Positions 14,856-23,486 of a stretch of DNA of 64,000 bases are shown piece after piece. The stretch covers positions 61,688 through 125,687 of the forward strand of contig JAEWIF010000038.1 of assembly GCA_023387335.1 (NCBI GenBank). Direction: 5' to 3'. The DNA is from Pseudomonadota bacterium (GTDB taxonomy: Bacteria > Pseudomonadota > Gammaproteobacteria > Burkholderiales > Burkholderiaceae_C). Position numbers and translations under genes: made by a program. The notes under the pieces are model-generated. The model saw only the letters and a list, made by a program, of their open reading frames with translations. It was not told the DNA's origin and ran no database searches. Numbering within the stretch: position 1 is the stretch's first letter; every line of letters begins with the position of its first letter.

Positions 14856-16069
14856 CGGACCAATTGGTTGAGCTGGATGATGGGCAGCAGGACGGCCAGC
14901 ACGATCAGCATCACGACCAGGCCCATGCTCACGATCAGCAGCGGCTCCAGGATGGTGGCCAGCTGCATCGCGCGGCGCTGCACCTCGCTGCTCAGCTGGT
15001 TGGCCGCGCGCTGCAGCATCACCGGCAGCTGGCCGGTCTGCTCGCCCAGGCGCGCGAACATCGACAGCAGGCCGGGGAAGCGCTTCTTCTGCGCCAGCGC
15101 CGAAGCGAGCGGGGCGCCTTCGCGCACCAGCACCAGCGCGTCCAGCGCGTCGGCGCGCATGGCGCGGTTGTTCAGCGTCTCGGCCGCGGCCTGCAGCGCG
15201 CGCAGGATGGGCACGCCGGCGGCCGTCAGCATCGCCAGCGTGTTGCCGAACTGCGCGCTGTTGTAGCCGCGCGCGAGCCGGCCCAGCACCGGCAGCTGCA
15301 GGAAGCCTGCGTCGAACCTCTCGCGGAAGGCTTCGCGCTTGAGCATCGCGCGCAGGATCAGCGCCATGCCGATGAGCAGCGCGGCGATCAGCCAGCCCCA
15401 TTCGCGCACCAGGGCGCTGGCGCCCAGCATGACGGTTGTCAGGAACGGCAGCCCCCGCTTGGTGCCGGCGAACACGTTGGCCACCTGCGGCACCACGTAG
15501 GTGACGAGGAAGACCACGATCGCCAGCGCGACGACGGTGACGATGGCCGGGTAGAGCGCGGCCCCGGTGAGCTTGGACTTGAGCGCCTGCCGGTTCTCCA
15601 GGTCGTCGGCCAGCCGCTCCAGCACCATGCCGAGGTGGCCGCTGGTCTCGCCCGCGGCGACCACCGCGATGTAGATCTCGGAGAACTCGCGCGGGAAGTG
15701 CGACAGGGCCGAAGCGAAGGTGGCGCCGGCGTTCACTTCGGCGCGCAGGGCCGCGACGAGGTTGCGCTCCGCTTCCGTCGGCGCTTCATCGGCCAGCGCG
15801 GTCAGCGCACGCTCGAGCTGGAGGCCGGAGGCGACCAGCCCGGCTAGCTGCCGCGTCCAGACGGTGAGCTGCGTCGGACTGAAGACGCGACGACCGAAAC
15901 GGCGGCCGGACACGCCGCCCGTGCCGCCGGCCTCGACCAGGCCGACCACCAGCGGAACCAGCGACTGCGAGCGCAACTGGCTGCGCGCCGATTTCGCGGT
16001 GTCGGCCTCCAGCACCCCGCGCCGGGTCTGCCCGTTCGCGTCGAGGGCCTCGAATGCATACGCTGGCAT
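14852..16069 (-). CDS. gspF: Type II secretion/type IV pilus-like inner-membrane protein F
   Basis: 405 residues, the normal GspF size. This polytopic inner-membrane protein forms the platform with the GspE ATPase in type II secretion. Two T2SSF domains are visible: about 70-190 (LTVWTRQLAGLVASGLQLER and ETSGHLGMVLERLADDL) and about 270-395 (FGNTLAMLTAAGVPILRALQ and LGEQTGQLPVMLQRAANQL), each followed by membrane segments. The N-terminal MPAYAFEALDANGQTRRGV is typical of GspF rather than PilC. None of the other gsp genes are in the window, so it is encoded apart from at least its immediate partners. Confidence 0.92.
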   Translation of the reverse strand: MPAYAFEALDANGQTRRGVLEADTAKSARSQLRSQSLVPLVVGLVEAGGTGGVSGRRFGRRVFSPTQLTVWTRQLAGLVASGLQLERALTALADEAPTEAERNLVAALRAEVNAGATFASALSHFPREFSEIYIAVVAAGETSGHLGMVLERLADDLENRQALKSKLTGAALYPAIVTVVALAIVVFLVTYVVPQVANVFAGTKRGLPFLTTVMLGASALVREWGWLIAALLIGMALILRAMLKREAFRERFDAGFLQLPVLGRLARGYNSAQFGNTLAMLTAAGVPILRALQAAAETLNNRAMRADALDALVLVREGAPLASALAQKKRFPGLLSMFARLGEQTGQLPVMLQRAANQLSSEVQRRAMQLATILEPLLIVSMGLVVMLIVLAVLLPIIQLNQLVR

Positions 16070-16138
16070 CAGGAATCGTCCAATCGCTCGTGTTGCGCAG
16101 GAGTTTAAGCATCTCGCCTGCGCGACGGGCGAGGGCGA

Positions 16139-17752
16139 TCAGGACGGCTGGCGCAACCGGAAGCGCTGCAGCTTGCCCGTCTCGGTGCGGGGCAGGCTGG
16201 CGACGAACTCGATCTCGCGCGGGTACTTGTAGGGCGCGATCGAGTTCTTCACGTGGTCCTGCAGCGTGCGCACCATGGCCTCGCCGGGCTCGTGGCCGGG
16301 CTTGAGCACGCAGAAGGCCTTGACGATCATGCCGCGCTCCTCGTCGGGCTTGCCGATCACGCCGCACTCGGCCACCGCGGGATGGCGCAGCAGCGCATCC
16401 TCGACCTCCGGGCCGCCGACGTTGTAGCCGGCGGTGATGATCATGTCGTCGGCGCGCGCCTGGTAGAAGAAGTAGCCGTCGGCGTCCTGCATGAAGGCGT
16501 CGCCGGGATGGTTCCAGCCGTTCTTCACGTAGTTGGCCTGGCGCGCGTCGTCCAGGTAGCGGCAGCCGGTGGGGCCGATCACGGCCAGCTTGCCGACCGT
16601 GCCGCGCGGCACTTCGTTGCCGTCGTCGTCCACCACCTTGGCCTGGTAGCCGGGCACCACCTTGCCGATGGCGCCGGGCCGCACCTCGGCGCCCGCGGAC
16701 GAGATGAAGATGTGGAACATCTCGGTGGCACCGATGCCGTCGCACATCTCGATGCCGCTGGCCTGCTTCCACAGCTGCCGCGTGGCGTCGGGCAAGCCTT
16801 CTCCGGCGCTCACGCAGATGCGCAGCTTGCCCACGCCCTGCTCGCGCGCGAACGGCGCCATCTGCCGGTAGAACGTCGGCGCCGTGTAGCAGATGGTCGC
16901 GCCGACTTCGTTGATCGTGCGCACCATCGTCTCGGGCGTGTACGGCGCTTCCGGGAAATAGACGGAGGCGCCGGCCCACATCGGAAATATCAGCAGGCCG
17001 CCCAGCCCGAAAGTGAAAGCCAGCGGCGGCGAGCCGACCACGATGTCGTCGGGCGTCGCCTTCAGCACGTGCCGCGGCCAGGCTTCGCACGCGGCCAGCA
17101 CGTCGCGATGCGAATGCACAGCGGCCTTGGGCTTGCCGGTGGTGCCGGAGGTGAAGGCCATCATCGCGATGTCGTCGGCCGCGGTCGGGCAAGCCGTGAA
17201 ATCGCCGTCCTTCTGCGCGGATCGCACGGCGAGCGAGCCGGGCTCGTTGGGCGCGTTGAAGGCCACCACGGTGCGCAGCACCGGCCGGCCTTCGCGAGCC
17301 TTCTCCAGCTCATCGAGCAGCTTGCTGTCGCACAGCGCCGCCACCGGCTGCGACTTGTCGATGATGTCGCCCAGCTCGCGGGCGCGCAGCAGCGGCATGG
17401 TCGCCACCGCCACCAGGCCCGCCTTGACCACGGCCAGCCAGGCCAGCGCCAAACCGATGGAGTTGCCGCCGCGCAGCAGAACGCGGTTGCCGGGCACCAG
17501 GCCCAGGTCCTCGACCAGCACGCGGGCGATGCGGTCCACGCGATCGCGCACGTCCTGGTAGGTGAGCGTGATGCGCGGGGAGCGCAGCAGCGGGCGGTCG
17601 GCGAAGCCGTTGGCCTGCGCCTTGTCGAGCAGCTCCTCTACGAGGTTCAGCCGGTCCGGCAGGCGCAGCTCGGGCAGGTCGTAGCGGTACTCCGGCCACT
17701 GCTCGCGCGGGGGCAGGCGGTCGAGGACGAAACGGTCGGACGGGGCGGACAT
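16139..17752 (-). CDS. 2-aminobenzoate-CoA ligase-like AMP-forming acyl-CoA ligase
   Basis: 537-residue ANL-superfamily enzyme that activates an aromatic acid to its CoA thioester. The phosphate loop MAFTSGTTGKPKAAVHSHRD, the A5/A8 regions (IGATEMFHIFISS; RADDMIITAGYNVGGPEVED) and the C-terminal catalytic lysine motif ETGKLQRF are complete. Overall pattern fits benzoate/2-aminobenzoate-CoA ligases. The start at 17752 follows the MarR gene by only 16 bp, so the two form an operon in which the regulator probably senses the ligand or its CoA ester. No downstream aminobenzoyl-CoA monooxygenase/reductase gene is in view, so the exact substrate is uncertain. Confidence 0.85.
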   Translation of the reverse strand: MSAPSDRFVLDRLPPREQWPEYRYDLPELRLPDRLNLVEELLDKAQANGFADRPLLRSPRITLTYQDVRDRVDRIARVLVEDLGLVPGNRVLLRGGNSIGLALAWLAVVKAGLVAVATMPLLRARELGDIIDKSQPVAALCDSKLLDELEKAREGRPVLRTVVAFNAPNEPGSLAVRSAQKDGDFTACPTAADDIAMMAFTSGTTGKPKAAVHSHRDVLAACEAWPRHVLKATPDDIVVGSPPLAFTFGLGGLLIFPMWAGASVYFPEAPYTPETMVRTINEVGATICYTAPTFYRQMAPFAREQGVGKLRICVSAGEGLPDATRQLWKQASGIEMCDGIGATEMFHIFISSAGAEVRPGAIGKVVPGYQAKVVDDDGNEVPRGTVGKLAVIGPTGCRYLDDARQANYVKNGWNHPGDAFMQDADGYFFYQARADDMIITAGYNVGGPEVEDALLRHPAVAECGVIGKPDEERGMIVKAFCVLKPGHEPGEAMVRTLQDHVKNSIAPYKYPREIEFVASLPRTETGKLQRFRLRQPS

Positions 17753-17768
17753 CGCGAAGGGCTCCTCT

Positions 17769-18269
17769 TCAGGCCGGTTGCTGTTGCTGTCGTTGCTGCT
17801 GCGCGCTCGACTGCGCGTGCTCCTTGACCTTGCCGAGCAGGCGATGCAGCGTGGAGATGTCCTTGTCGGACAGGGCGGAGAAGGCGGAGAGGATCCACTC
17901 CTCGTGCTCGTGCGCCATCTCGTTGAAGAGCTTGCGGCCGCGCGGCGTGAGCCGCACGCGGTAGGCGCGGCGGTCGCCTTCGACATCCACGCGATCGACC
18001 AGGCCTTCCTGCACCAGCTGGTCGGTGATGCCGGTGACGTTGCCGCCGGTGACCATCATGCGGCGCGACAGCTCGCTCATCTTCAGGCCGTCGGGCGCAC
18101 GCTCGAGCTGCGCCATCAGGTCGAAGCGGGGCAGGGTGGTGTCGAAGCGCTCGCGCAGCAGGCTGCGCAACTGCTTTTCCACCAGCTGGGTGCAGGTGAG
18201 CATCCGCAGCCACAGGCGCAGCGCCTCCGGGTGCTCGCTGTGCGCGCGCGCTTCCATGTCCATGTGCAT
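17769..18269 (-). CDS. MarR-family transcriptional regulator
   Basis: 166 residues with the MarR winged helix: FDTTLPRFDLMAQLERAPDG, then LKMSELSRRMMVTGGNVTGI (recognition helix) and the wing VEGDRRAYRVRLTPRGRKLF. The C-terminus is Gln-rich. It precedes the aminobenzoate-CoA ligase in the same operon and likely represses both. A 21-bp inverted repeat sits 14 bp upstream of its ATG and is the obvious operator candidate. MarR proteins beside aromatic-acid CoA ligases commonly respond to the CoA thioester; that is family knowledge, not visible here. Confidence 0.9.
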   Translation of the reverse strand: MHMDMEARAHSEHPEALRLWLRMLTCTQLVEKQLRSLLRERFDTTLPRFDLMAQLERAPDGLKMSELSRRMMVTGGNVTGITDQLVQEGLVDRVDVEGDRRAYRVRLTPRGRKLFNEMAHEHEEWILSAFSALSDKDISTLHRLLGKVKEHAQSSAQQQRQQQQPA

Positions 18270-18282
18270 CGGCCTGGAGTTA

Positions 18283-18303
18283 AGACCTAAATAGTTTAAG
18301 TCT
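18283..18303 (-). promoter_or_regulatory. Candidate MarR operator
   Basis: Inverted repeat with 9-bp arms AGACTTAAA and TTTAGGTCT around CTA; the arms match at eight of nine positions. It is an AT-rich island in otherwise GC-rich DNA, just upstream of the marR start and in the divergent interval before cfa. Length and symmetry suit a MarR dimer. Confidence 0.6.
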
Positions 18304-18404
18304 CAAGTAATCGGTGTCAACGGGGGCCCTGGCGGAAGAGGAAGCGAAGTTGTCCTACAGCTGAGCAGTTGACGCTGTCCGGGCCGGCTGGCAAGAATTT
18401 GCCG

Positions 18405-19673
18405 ATGGAACCCCTTGAGCGAAAGATCTCGGCCCAGCTGGAATCGCTTCCGGTGTCCGTGGCCGTCACGTTGCCGGGCGGCCGGCGGCTCGGTCGATCC
18501 CATCCCGCGGTGACGCTCGCGTTCCGCGACTGGTCGGGCCTGGCCGTCATGGCCGCCGGCCAGATCGGCAAGATGGCCGAGGAGATCGTCGAAGGCCGCG
18601 TCGAAGTCCACGGCCGCATGCGCGACCTGATGGCCGCGGCGGCCCAGCTGCTTCCCGGCAGCCCGGTCGGCAGCGACACCGGCTGGTGGACCGGTGTCCT
18701 GCGCCACGCCCGGTCGCTGGCCGCGCACGCGACGCCGCAGAAGGACGCCGAGCAGATCCAGTTCCATTACGACGTCTCCGACGACTTCTACAAGCTGTGG
18801 CTGGACCCGCGGCGGGTCTACTCGTGCGCCTACTACCGCGACACCGGCATGTCGCTGGCGCAGGCGCAGGAGGCCAAGCTCGACCACATCTGCCGCAAGC
18901 TGATGCTGCGCCAGGGCGAGCGCTTCCTGGACATCGGCGCCGGCTGGGGCGGGCTGCTGCTCTGGGCGGCGGAGCACTACGACGTGGACGCCACCGGCAT
19001 CACGCTGTCGAAGAACCAGCATGCCCACGTCAACCGGCTGATCGAGGAGAAGGGCCTCCAGGGCCGGGTGCGCATGGAGCTGCGCGACTACCGCGAGCTC
19101 GATGACGAGCACGGCTTCGACAAGATCGCGTCCGTCGGCATGTTCGAGCACGTCGGGCGCGCCAACATGCCGGTGTACTTCGGCCAGATCCGGCGCCTGC
19201 TGCGCGCGGGCGGCCTGGTGCTGAACCACGGCATCACGGCCGGCGGGGTGTCGACCAGCCAGCTGGGCGCCGGGATGGGCGACTTCATCGGCAAGTACAT
19301 CTTCCCCGGCGGCGAGTTGCTGCACGTCAGCCATGTCGTGCGCGATCTCTCGGAGGCCGGACTGGAGATGCTGGACACCGAGAACCTGCGGCCGCACTAC
19401 GCGCGCACGCTGTGGGCCTGGTCGGATGCGCTGGAGGACCGCCTCGACGAGGCGCAGCGCGTGCTCGAGAGCACCGCCAACGCGCGCGACGCCGGGAAGG
19501 TGCTGCGCGCCTACCGGCTGTACCTGTCGGGCTGCGCGATGAGCTTCGAGCAGGGCTGGATCTCGCTGCACCAGGTGCTGGCGGCGCGGCCGGACGGCCG
19601 GCTCGAAACCGGCCCGCTCACGGGGGCACAATCGTCCTATCCGTTCAATCGCGGGTACATGTACTCGCGCTGA
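18405..19673 (+). CDS. cfa: Cyclopropane-fatty-acyl-phospholipid synthase family methyltransferase
   Basis: Transfers a methylene from S-adenosylmethionine to unsaturated membrane acyl chains. 422 residues from the ATG at 18405 (an in-frame TTG at 18369 is possible but less likely). The core holds FHYDVSDDFYKLWLDPRRVY, the SAM-binding FLDIGAGWGGLLLWAAE, the substrate region GMFEHVGRANMPVYF, and the conserved cysteine segment SGCAMSFEQGWISLHQVL near the C-terminus. The N-terminal ~110 residues form the family's lipid-binding part. It is followed at 14 bp by the DUF1840 gene. Confidence 0.92.
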   Translation: MEPLERKISAQLESLPVSVAVTLPGGRRLGRSHPAVTLAFRDWSGLAVMAAGQIGKMAEEIVEGRVEVHGRMRDLMAAAAQLLPGSPVGSDTGWWTGVLRHARSLAAHATPQKDAEQIQFHYDVSDDFYKLWLDPRRVYSCAYYRDTGMSLAQAQEAKLDHICRKLMLRQGERFLDIGAGWGGLLLWAAEHYDVDATGITLSKNQHAHVNRLIEEKGLQGRVRMELRDYRELDDEHGFDKIASVGMFEHVGRANMPVYFGQIRRLLRAGGLVLNHGITAGGVSTSQLGAGMGDFIGKYIFPGGELLHVSHVVRDLSEAGLEMLDTENLRPHYARTLWAWSDALEDRLDEAQRVLESTANARDAGKVLRAYRLYLSGCAMSFEQGWISLHQVLAARPDGRLETGPLTGAQSSYPFNRGYMYSR

Positions 19674-19687
19674 AGCAGCAGGAAACG

Positions 19688-20011
19688 ATGCTCTACAAGT
19701 TCAAAAGCAAGGCGGCCGGCGACCTGATCATGCTCGAGCCCAACGGGCGGCGCGTGCTGGAAATCATCGGCAAGGATCCCGGCCCGAAGGGGATCATCGA
19801 GTCGGGGCAGATGCCCGCCGCGGTGGCCGCGCTGGAGTCGGCCATCGCGCGCGAGGAGGCGGACCACCAGGCCGCGGTCGAAGAGGCCAGGGCCAACGGC
19901 AAGGCCGCCCCGAAGGCGCCCGACGTGTCGTTGCGCCAGCGGGCGGTGCCCTTCATCGACATGCTCAAGCGGGCGGAGAAAGCCGGCGCCGACGTCGTCT
20001 GGGGCGTCTAG
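19688..20011 (+). CDS. DUF1840 domain protein
   Basis: 107 residues starting MLYKFKSKAAGDLIMLEPNG. DUF1840 proteins are small cytosolic proteins of Betaproteobacteria with no known biochemical role. The N-terminal half is a compact alpha/beta unit; a charged helix follows (ESAIAREEADHQAAVEEARA) and the protein ends ADVVWGV. Full length. It lies 14 bp after cfa on the same strand and is likely co-transcribed, but no function follows from that. Confidence 0.88.
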   Translation: MLYKFKSKAAGDLIMLEPNGRRVLEIIGKDPGPKGIIESGQMPAAVAALESAIAREEADHQAAVEEARANGKAAPKAPDVSLRQRAVPFIDMLKRAEKAGADVVWGV

Positions 20012-20022
20012 CCCCAAGACGC

Positions 20023-21021
20023 TCAGTCGACCTTCGCGCCGGAAGCCTTCACCACCGGCTGCCACTTCTTCAGCTCGGCGTCGATGTGCGCCGCGAACTG
20101 CTGCGGCGTGTTGCCGCTCGGGATCGCGCCCTGCGCCAGCAGCTTGTCCTTCATCTCCGGCGTGGCGATCGCCTTGGCCACCTCCTGCTGGATGCGGTTG
20201 GCGATGTCCGGCGACAGGCCGGCCGGGCCCAGCAGGCCGAACCAGGACGAAGCCTCGAACCCCTTCAGGTTGCCCGCCTGTTCCACCGTGGGCACGCCGG
20301 GCAGCGCCGCGGAAGGCTGCGAGCTGGTGACCGCCAGCGCCTTGAGCTTGCCCGAGCGGATGTGCGGCATCGACGAGGGCAGGTTGTCGAACATCACGTC
20401 CATGTCGCCGCCGATCAGCGCCAGCAGCGCGGGGCTGGAGCCGCTGTACGGGAAGTGCGTCATGAAGGTGCCGGTCATCACCTTGAACAGCTCGCCCGCC
20501 AGGTGGATCGAGGTGCCGTTGCCGCTGGACGCCATGTTCAGCTTGCCCGGGTTGGCCTTGGCGTAGCGGATGAAGTCGGCCACGTTGTTGATGCCGTTGT
20601 TCTTCGCCTTCTCGGTCGGCACCACCATCACGTTGGGCACCGCGGCGACCATGGTGATCGGCGTGAAGTCCTTCTGCGGGTCGAACGGCATCTTGGTGTA
20701 GAGCCACTTGTTGATGCTCTGCGTGCCCACGGTGCCCATCAGCAGCGTGTAGCCGTCCGGCGCCGACTTGGCCACGATGTCGGCGCCGATGTTGCCGCCC
20801 GCGCCGCCGCGGTTGTCGACTACGAACTGCTGGCCGAAGGCCTTGCTCAGTTCCAGCGCGGTCGCGCGGGCCAGGATGTCGGTGGTGCCGCCGGGCGCGA
20901 ACGGCACGACGATTCGCACCGGCTTGGTCGGCCAGGAACCCTGGGCCCAGGCGGCGGGCGCGGTGAAGGCGGCGGCGGTGGCGATGGCCAGCAGGTGGCG
21001 GCGGGAAAGGCGGTGCTTCAT
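20023..21021 (-). CDS. Bug/TctC-family periplasmic solute-binding protein (1)
   Basis: 332 residues. The N-terminus has a signal peptide with a twin-arginine-like stretch (KHRLSRRHLLAIATAAAF). Family signatures are present: PVRIVVPFAPGGTTDILAR, the ligand-loop VDNRGGAGGNIGADIVAKSAPDGYT and YSGSSPALLALIGGDMDVMF. Bug proteins bind carboxylates in the periplasm and feed TctAB permeases or act as sensors; no tctA or tctB is nearby, so this is an orphan binder with unknown ligand. I used the ATG at 21021, with GGAGA upstream, rather than a further upstream start. It is preceded by a second Bug gene separated by a terminator. Confidence 0.92.
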   Translation of the reverse strand: MKHRLSRRHLLAIATAAAFTAPAAWAQGSWPTKPVRIVVPFAPGGTTDILARATALELSKAFGQQFVVDNRGGAGGNIGADIVAKSAPDGYTLLMGTVGTQSINKWLYTKMPFDPQKDFTPITMVAAVPNVMVVPTEKAKNNGINNVADFIRYAKANPGKLNMASSGNGTSIHLAGELFKVMTGTFMTHFPYSGSSPALLALIGGDMDVMFDNLPSSMPHIRSGKLKALAVTSSQPSAALPGVPTVEQAGNLKGFEASSWFGLLGPAGLSPDIANRIQQEVAKAIATPEMKDKLLAQGAIPSGNTPQQFAAHIDAELKKWQPVVKASGAKVD

Positions 21022-21055
21022 GCGGGTCTCCTGTTCTCGTTCGGCGGATGACAAG

Positions 21056-21080
21056 TGAAAAGGCCGCCCGAAGGCGGCCC
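21056..21080 (-). terminator. Rho-independent terminator after Bug gene 2
   Basis: On the minus strand GGCCGCC-TTCG-GGCGGCC is followed by TTTTC. The stem is seven perfect GC-rich pairs with a stable TTCG tetraloop. It lies between the stop of the upstream gene (21107) and the start of the next Bug gene (21021), so the two Bug genes are probably separate transcription units. Confidence 0.75.
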
Positions 21081-21106
21081 GTGGTGCGGCCAGGCGCAAC
21101 CGGACA

Positions 21107-22090
21107 TCAGTCCGCGTAGACGCCGGCGGCCTTGATGACCGGGCTCCACTTGGCGATCTCGGCGGCCACGAACTTCTTGTGCTCGGCGGGCTCGATGCGC
21201 TTGTCGGTGACGACCACGGCGCCCAGGCCTTCCTGCTTCTTCACGAACTCGGGGTCCTTCAGGGCGACCTTCAGCGCTTCGTTGATCTTGGTCAGCACCG
21301 GGGCGGGCGTGCCCTTGGGCGCGTACAGGCCGTGCCAGATCGTGACCTGGAAGTCCTTCAGGCCGGATTCCTGCAGCGTGGGCAGGTCCTTCAGCGCGGG
21401 CGGGGTCAGGCGCTTGGCGGTGGTGACCGCGAAAGCCTTGACCTTCTTGCCCTCGATCTGGCCGGTGGTGTTGGTGGTCTGGTCGCACATCAGGTCCACC
21501 TGGCCCCCGATCACGTCGGTCATCGCCGGGCCGGTGCCCTTGTACGGCACGGTCGTCATCTCGGTCTTGACGGCGTTCTGGAACAGCAGGCCGCACAGGT
21601 GCGAGGCGGAGCCGACGCCGGCGTTGGCCAGGTTGATCTTGCCCTTGTTCTGGCCGATCCAGGTGGTCAGGTCCTTGTAGTTGTTCGCCGGCAGCGTGGG
21701 TTTGCCGATCAGCGTCATCGGCACGTCGTTGACCATGCCCAGGTATTCGAAGTCGCTCTCGACCTTGAACGGGATGTTGCGCACCAGCGTGGGCATGGTG
21801 GCCATGCCGATGTGGTGCAGCAGCAGCGTGTGGCCGTCCGGAGCCGCCTTGGCGACCTTGTTGGCACCGATGGAGCCGCCCGCGCCCGCGGAGTTGTCCA
21901 CCACCACGGTGGCGCCCCCCAGGGGCTTGCGCAGGGCCTCGGCCAGGTCGCGCGCGACGCGGTCGGTGGGACCGCCGGCGGAGAACGGCACGATGATGGT
22001 GATGGGCTTGTCGCCGGGGAAATTCTGGGCACCGGCGGCGCCGGCGGCCAGCAGGGCGACGGGCACGAGGGTCTTGAGTACGTTCTTCAT
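21107..22090 (-). CDS. Bug/TctC-family periplasmic solute-binding protein (2)
   Basis: 327 residues with an ordinary Sec signal peptide (MKNVLKTLVPVALLAAGAAG, cleaved before QNFPGD). Signatures include ITIIVPFSAGGPTDRVARDL, VVVDNSAGAGGSIGANKVAK, and VPYKGTGPAMTDVIGGQVDL. It is clearly related to but distinct from the gene at 20023. Ligand unknown; carboxylates are usual. It has its own upstream region (22091-22207) holding a GCCAATCCCCTAAGT motif, and its own terminator. Confidence 0.92.
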   Translation of the reverse strand: MKNVLKTLVPVALLAAGAAGAQNFPGDKPITIIVPFSAGGPTDRVARDLAEALRKPLGGATVVVDNSAGAGGSIGANKVAKAAPDGHTLLLHHIGMATMPTLVRNIPFKVESDFEYLGMVNDVPMTLIGKPTLPANNYKDLTTWIGQNKGKINLANAGVGSASHLCGLLFQNAVKTEMTTVPYKGTGPAMTDVIGGQVDLMCDQTTNTTGQIEGKKVKAFAVTTAKRLTPPALKDLPTLQESGLKDFQVTIWHGLYAPKGTPAPVLTKINEALKVALKDPEFVKKQEGLGAVVVTDKRIEPAEHKKFVAAEIAKWSPVIKAAGVYAD

Positions 22091-22207
22091 GAGGCAGGCT
22101 CTCCTTAACTGAAACCCGCCGATGATCGCAAAACCGCGTTATCAGGCCATCGCGGGAAGTACTTAGGGGATTGGCTGAGGAACTTCCGCGCCGATGAGCC
22201 GATTCAC

Positions 22208-23455
22208 TTACTTGTAGCTGCGCGCGTCCTCGATGACCTTGCCGTCATTGGGCAGCGAGCCCGGGGCCAGCAGTTCGACCTCCCCGCGCAGCTTGGTGAT
22301 GTCGCGGATGGCTTCGCCGATGCGGGCATCCAGGTCCTGGGTGCGGCCCGCGGTCTCCACCTTGAGCGTCATGTGGTCGCTGGCCATCTCGCCGCTGACC
22401 ACCAGCCGCGCCTTGATCACCTCGGGGAAGCGCCGGGCGATGTCGGCCACCTGGCCGGGGTGCACGAACATGCCGCGGACCTTGGTGGTCTGGTCGGCCC
22501 GGCCCATCCAGCCCTTGATGCGGGTGTTGGTGCGGCCGCTGGGGCAGGGACCGGGCAGCAGCGCCGACAGGTCGCCGGTGCCGAAACGGACCAAGGGGTA
22601 GGCCGTGTTCAGCGTGGTGACGACGACCTCGCCGACGTCGCCCTCGGCCACCACGTCGCCGGTGCCGGGGCGCACGATCTCGACGATCAGGTCTTCGCTG
22701 AGCACCAGCCCCTGGCGCGCGGACGTCTCATAGGCGATCAGCCCCAAGTCCGCGGTGGCGTAGCTCTGGAACACGTGCACCCCGCGGCCGGCGAACCAGT
22801 CGCGCAGGCTGGGCGGCAGCGCCTCGCCGCTGGTCAGCGCCTTGCGCAGGCTGCCGACGTCGGCGCCGGCCTCCTGGGCCTTCTCCAGCAGGATGCGCAG
22901 GAAACTCGGTGTGCCGGTGTAGGCGGTGGGCCGCAGTTCGGCCATCGCCTGCAGCTGCTGCTCGGTTTGGCCGACGCCCGCCGGGAACACCGTGCAGCCG
23001 ATCGCATGCGCGCCCGCTTCCATGATGAAGGCGCCCGGCGTCATGTGGTAGCTGAACGCGTTGTGCACGAGGTCGCCGCGGCGGAAGCCCGCTGCGTACA
23101 GCGCGCGGGCGCTGCGCCAGTAGTCGCGCGTGGCGCCTTCGGGTTCGTAGATGGGGCCGGGCGAGGAGAACACGCGCGGCATGTCCGCCCCGCGCACCAG
23201 CGCGGAGAAGCCCCCGAACGGGTCGGTGCCCACGGAGGCGCGCTGGCGATCCAGCAGTTCGTGCTTGCGCATCACCGGCAGGCGCGCCAGCGCCTCGCGC
23301 GAGGTGATGTCGGAAGCATCCACGCCGGCCAGCACCTGCGCCATCGCCGGCGAGGCCTTCTGCGCATGGGCGATCTGCCGCGGCAGCGCCTGCATCAACT
23401 CGGCCTCTCGCCGCGCCGGCTCGCGCGTCTCGCGCTCGTCGAAGAACTCGCTCAT
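22208..23455 (-). CDS. PaaK-like (phenylacetate-CoA ligase family) AMP-binding protein
   Basis: 415 residues, about the length of PaaK. Conserved parts: LPVMRKHELLDRQ, the acyl-binding core TAYTGTPSFLRILLEKAQEA, TSGEALPPSLRDWF, GEVVVTTLNTAYPLVRFGTGDLS, the A8-like KVRGMFVHPGQVADIARRFP and a C-terminal GKVIEDARSYK with a candidate catalytic lysine. The usual phosphate loop SSGTTGKPT is replaced by FSSPGPIYEPEGA, so canonical ATP chemistry is questionable. It sits 31 bp downstream of livF and probably belongs to that operon, suggesting activation or handling of the imported aromatic acid. Confidence 0.8.
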   Translation of the reverse strand: MSEFFDERETREPARREAELMQALPRQIAHAQKASPAMAQVLAGVDASDITSREALARLPVMRKHELLDRQRASVGTDPFGGFSALVRGADMPRVFSSPGPIYEPEGATRDYWRSARALYAAGFRRGDLVHNAFSYHMTPGAFIMEAGAHAIGCTVFPAGVGQTEQQLQAMAELRPTAYTGTPSFLRILLEKAQEAGADVGSLRKALTSGEALPPSLRDWFAGRGVHVFQSYATADLGLIAYETSARQGLVLSEDLIVEIVRPGTGDVVAEGDVGEVVVTTLNTAYPLVRFGTGDLSALLPGPCPSGRTNTRIKGWMGRADQTTKVRGMFVHPGQVADIARRFPEVIKARLVVSGEMASDHMTLKVETAGRTQDLDARIGEAIRDITKLRGEVELLAPGSLPNDGKVIEDARSYK

Positions 23456-23486
23456 CGCTCTCCCTGTCCCTTGATCCCGAATTCCC

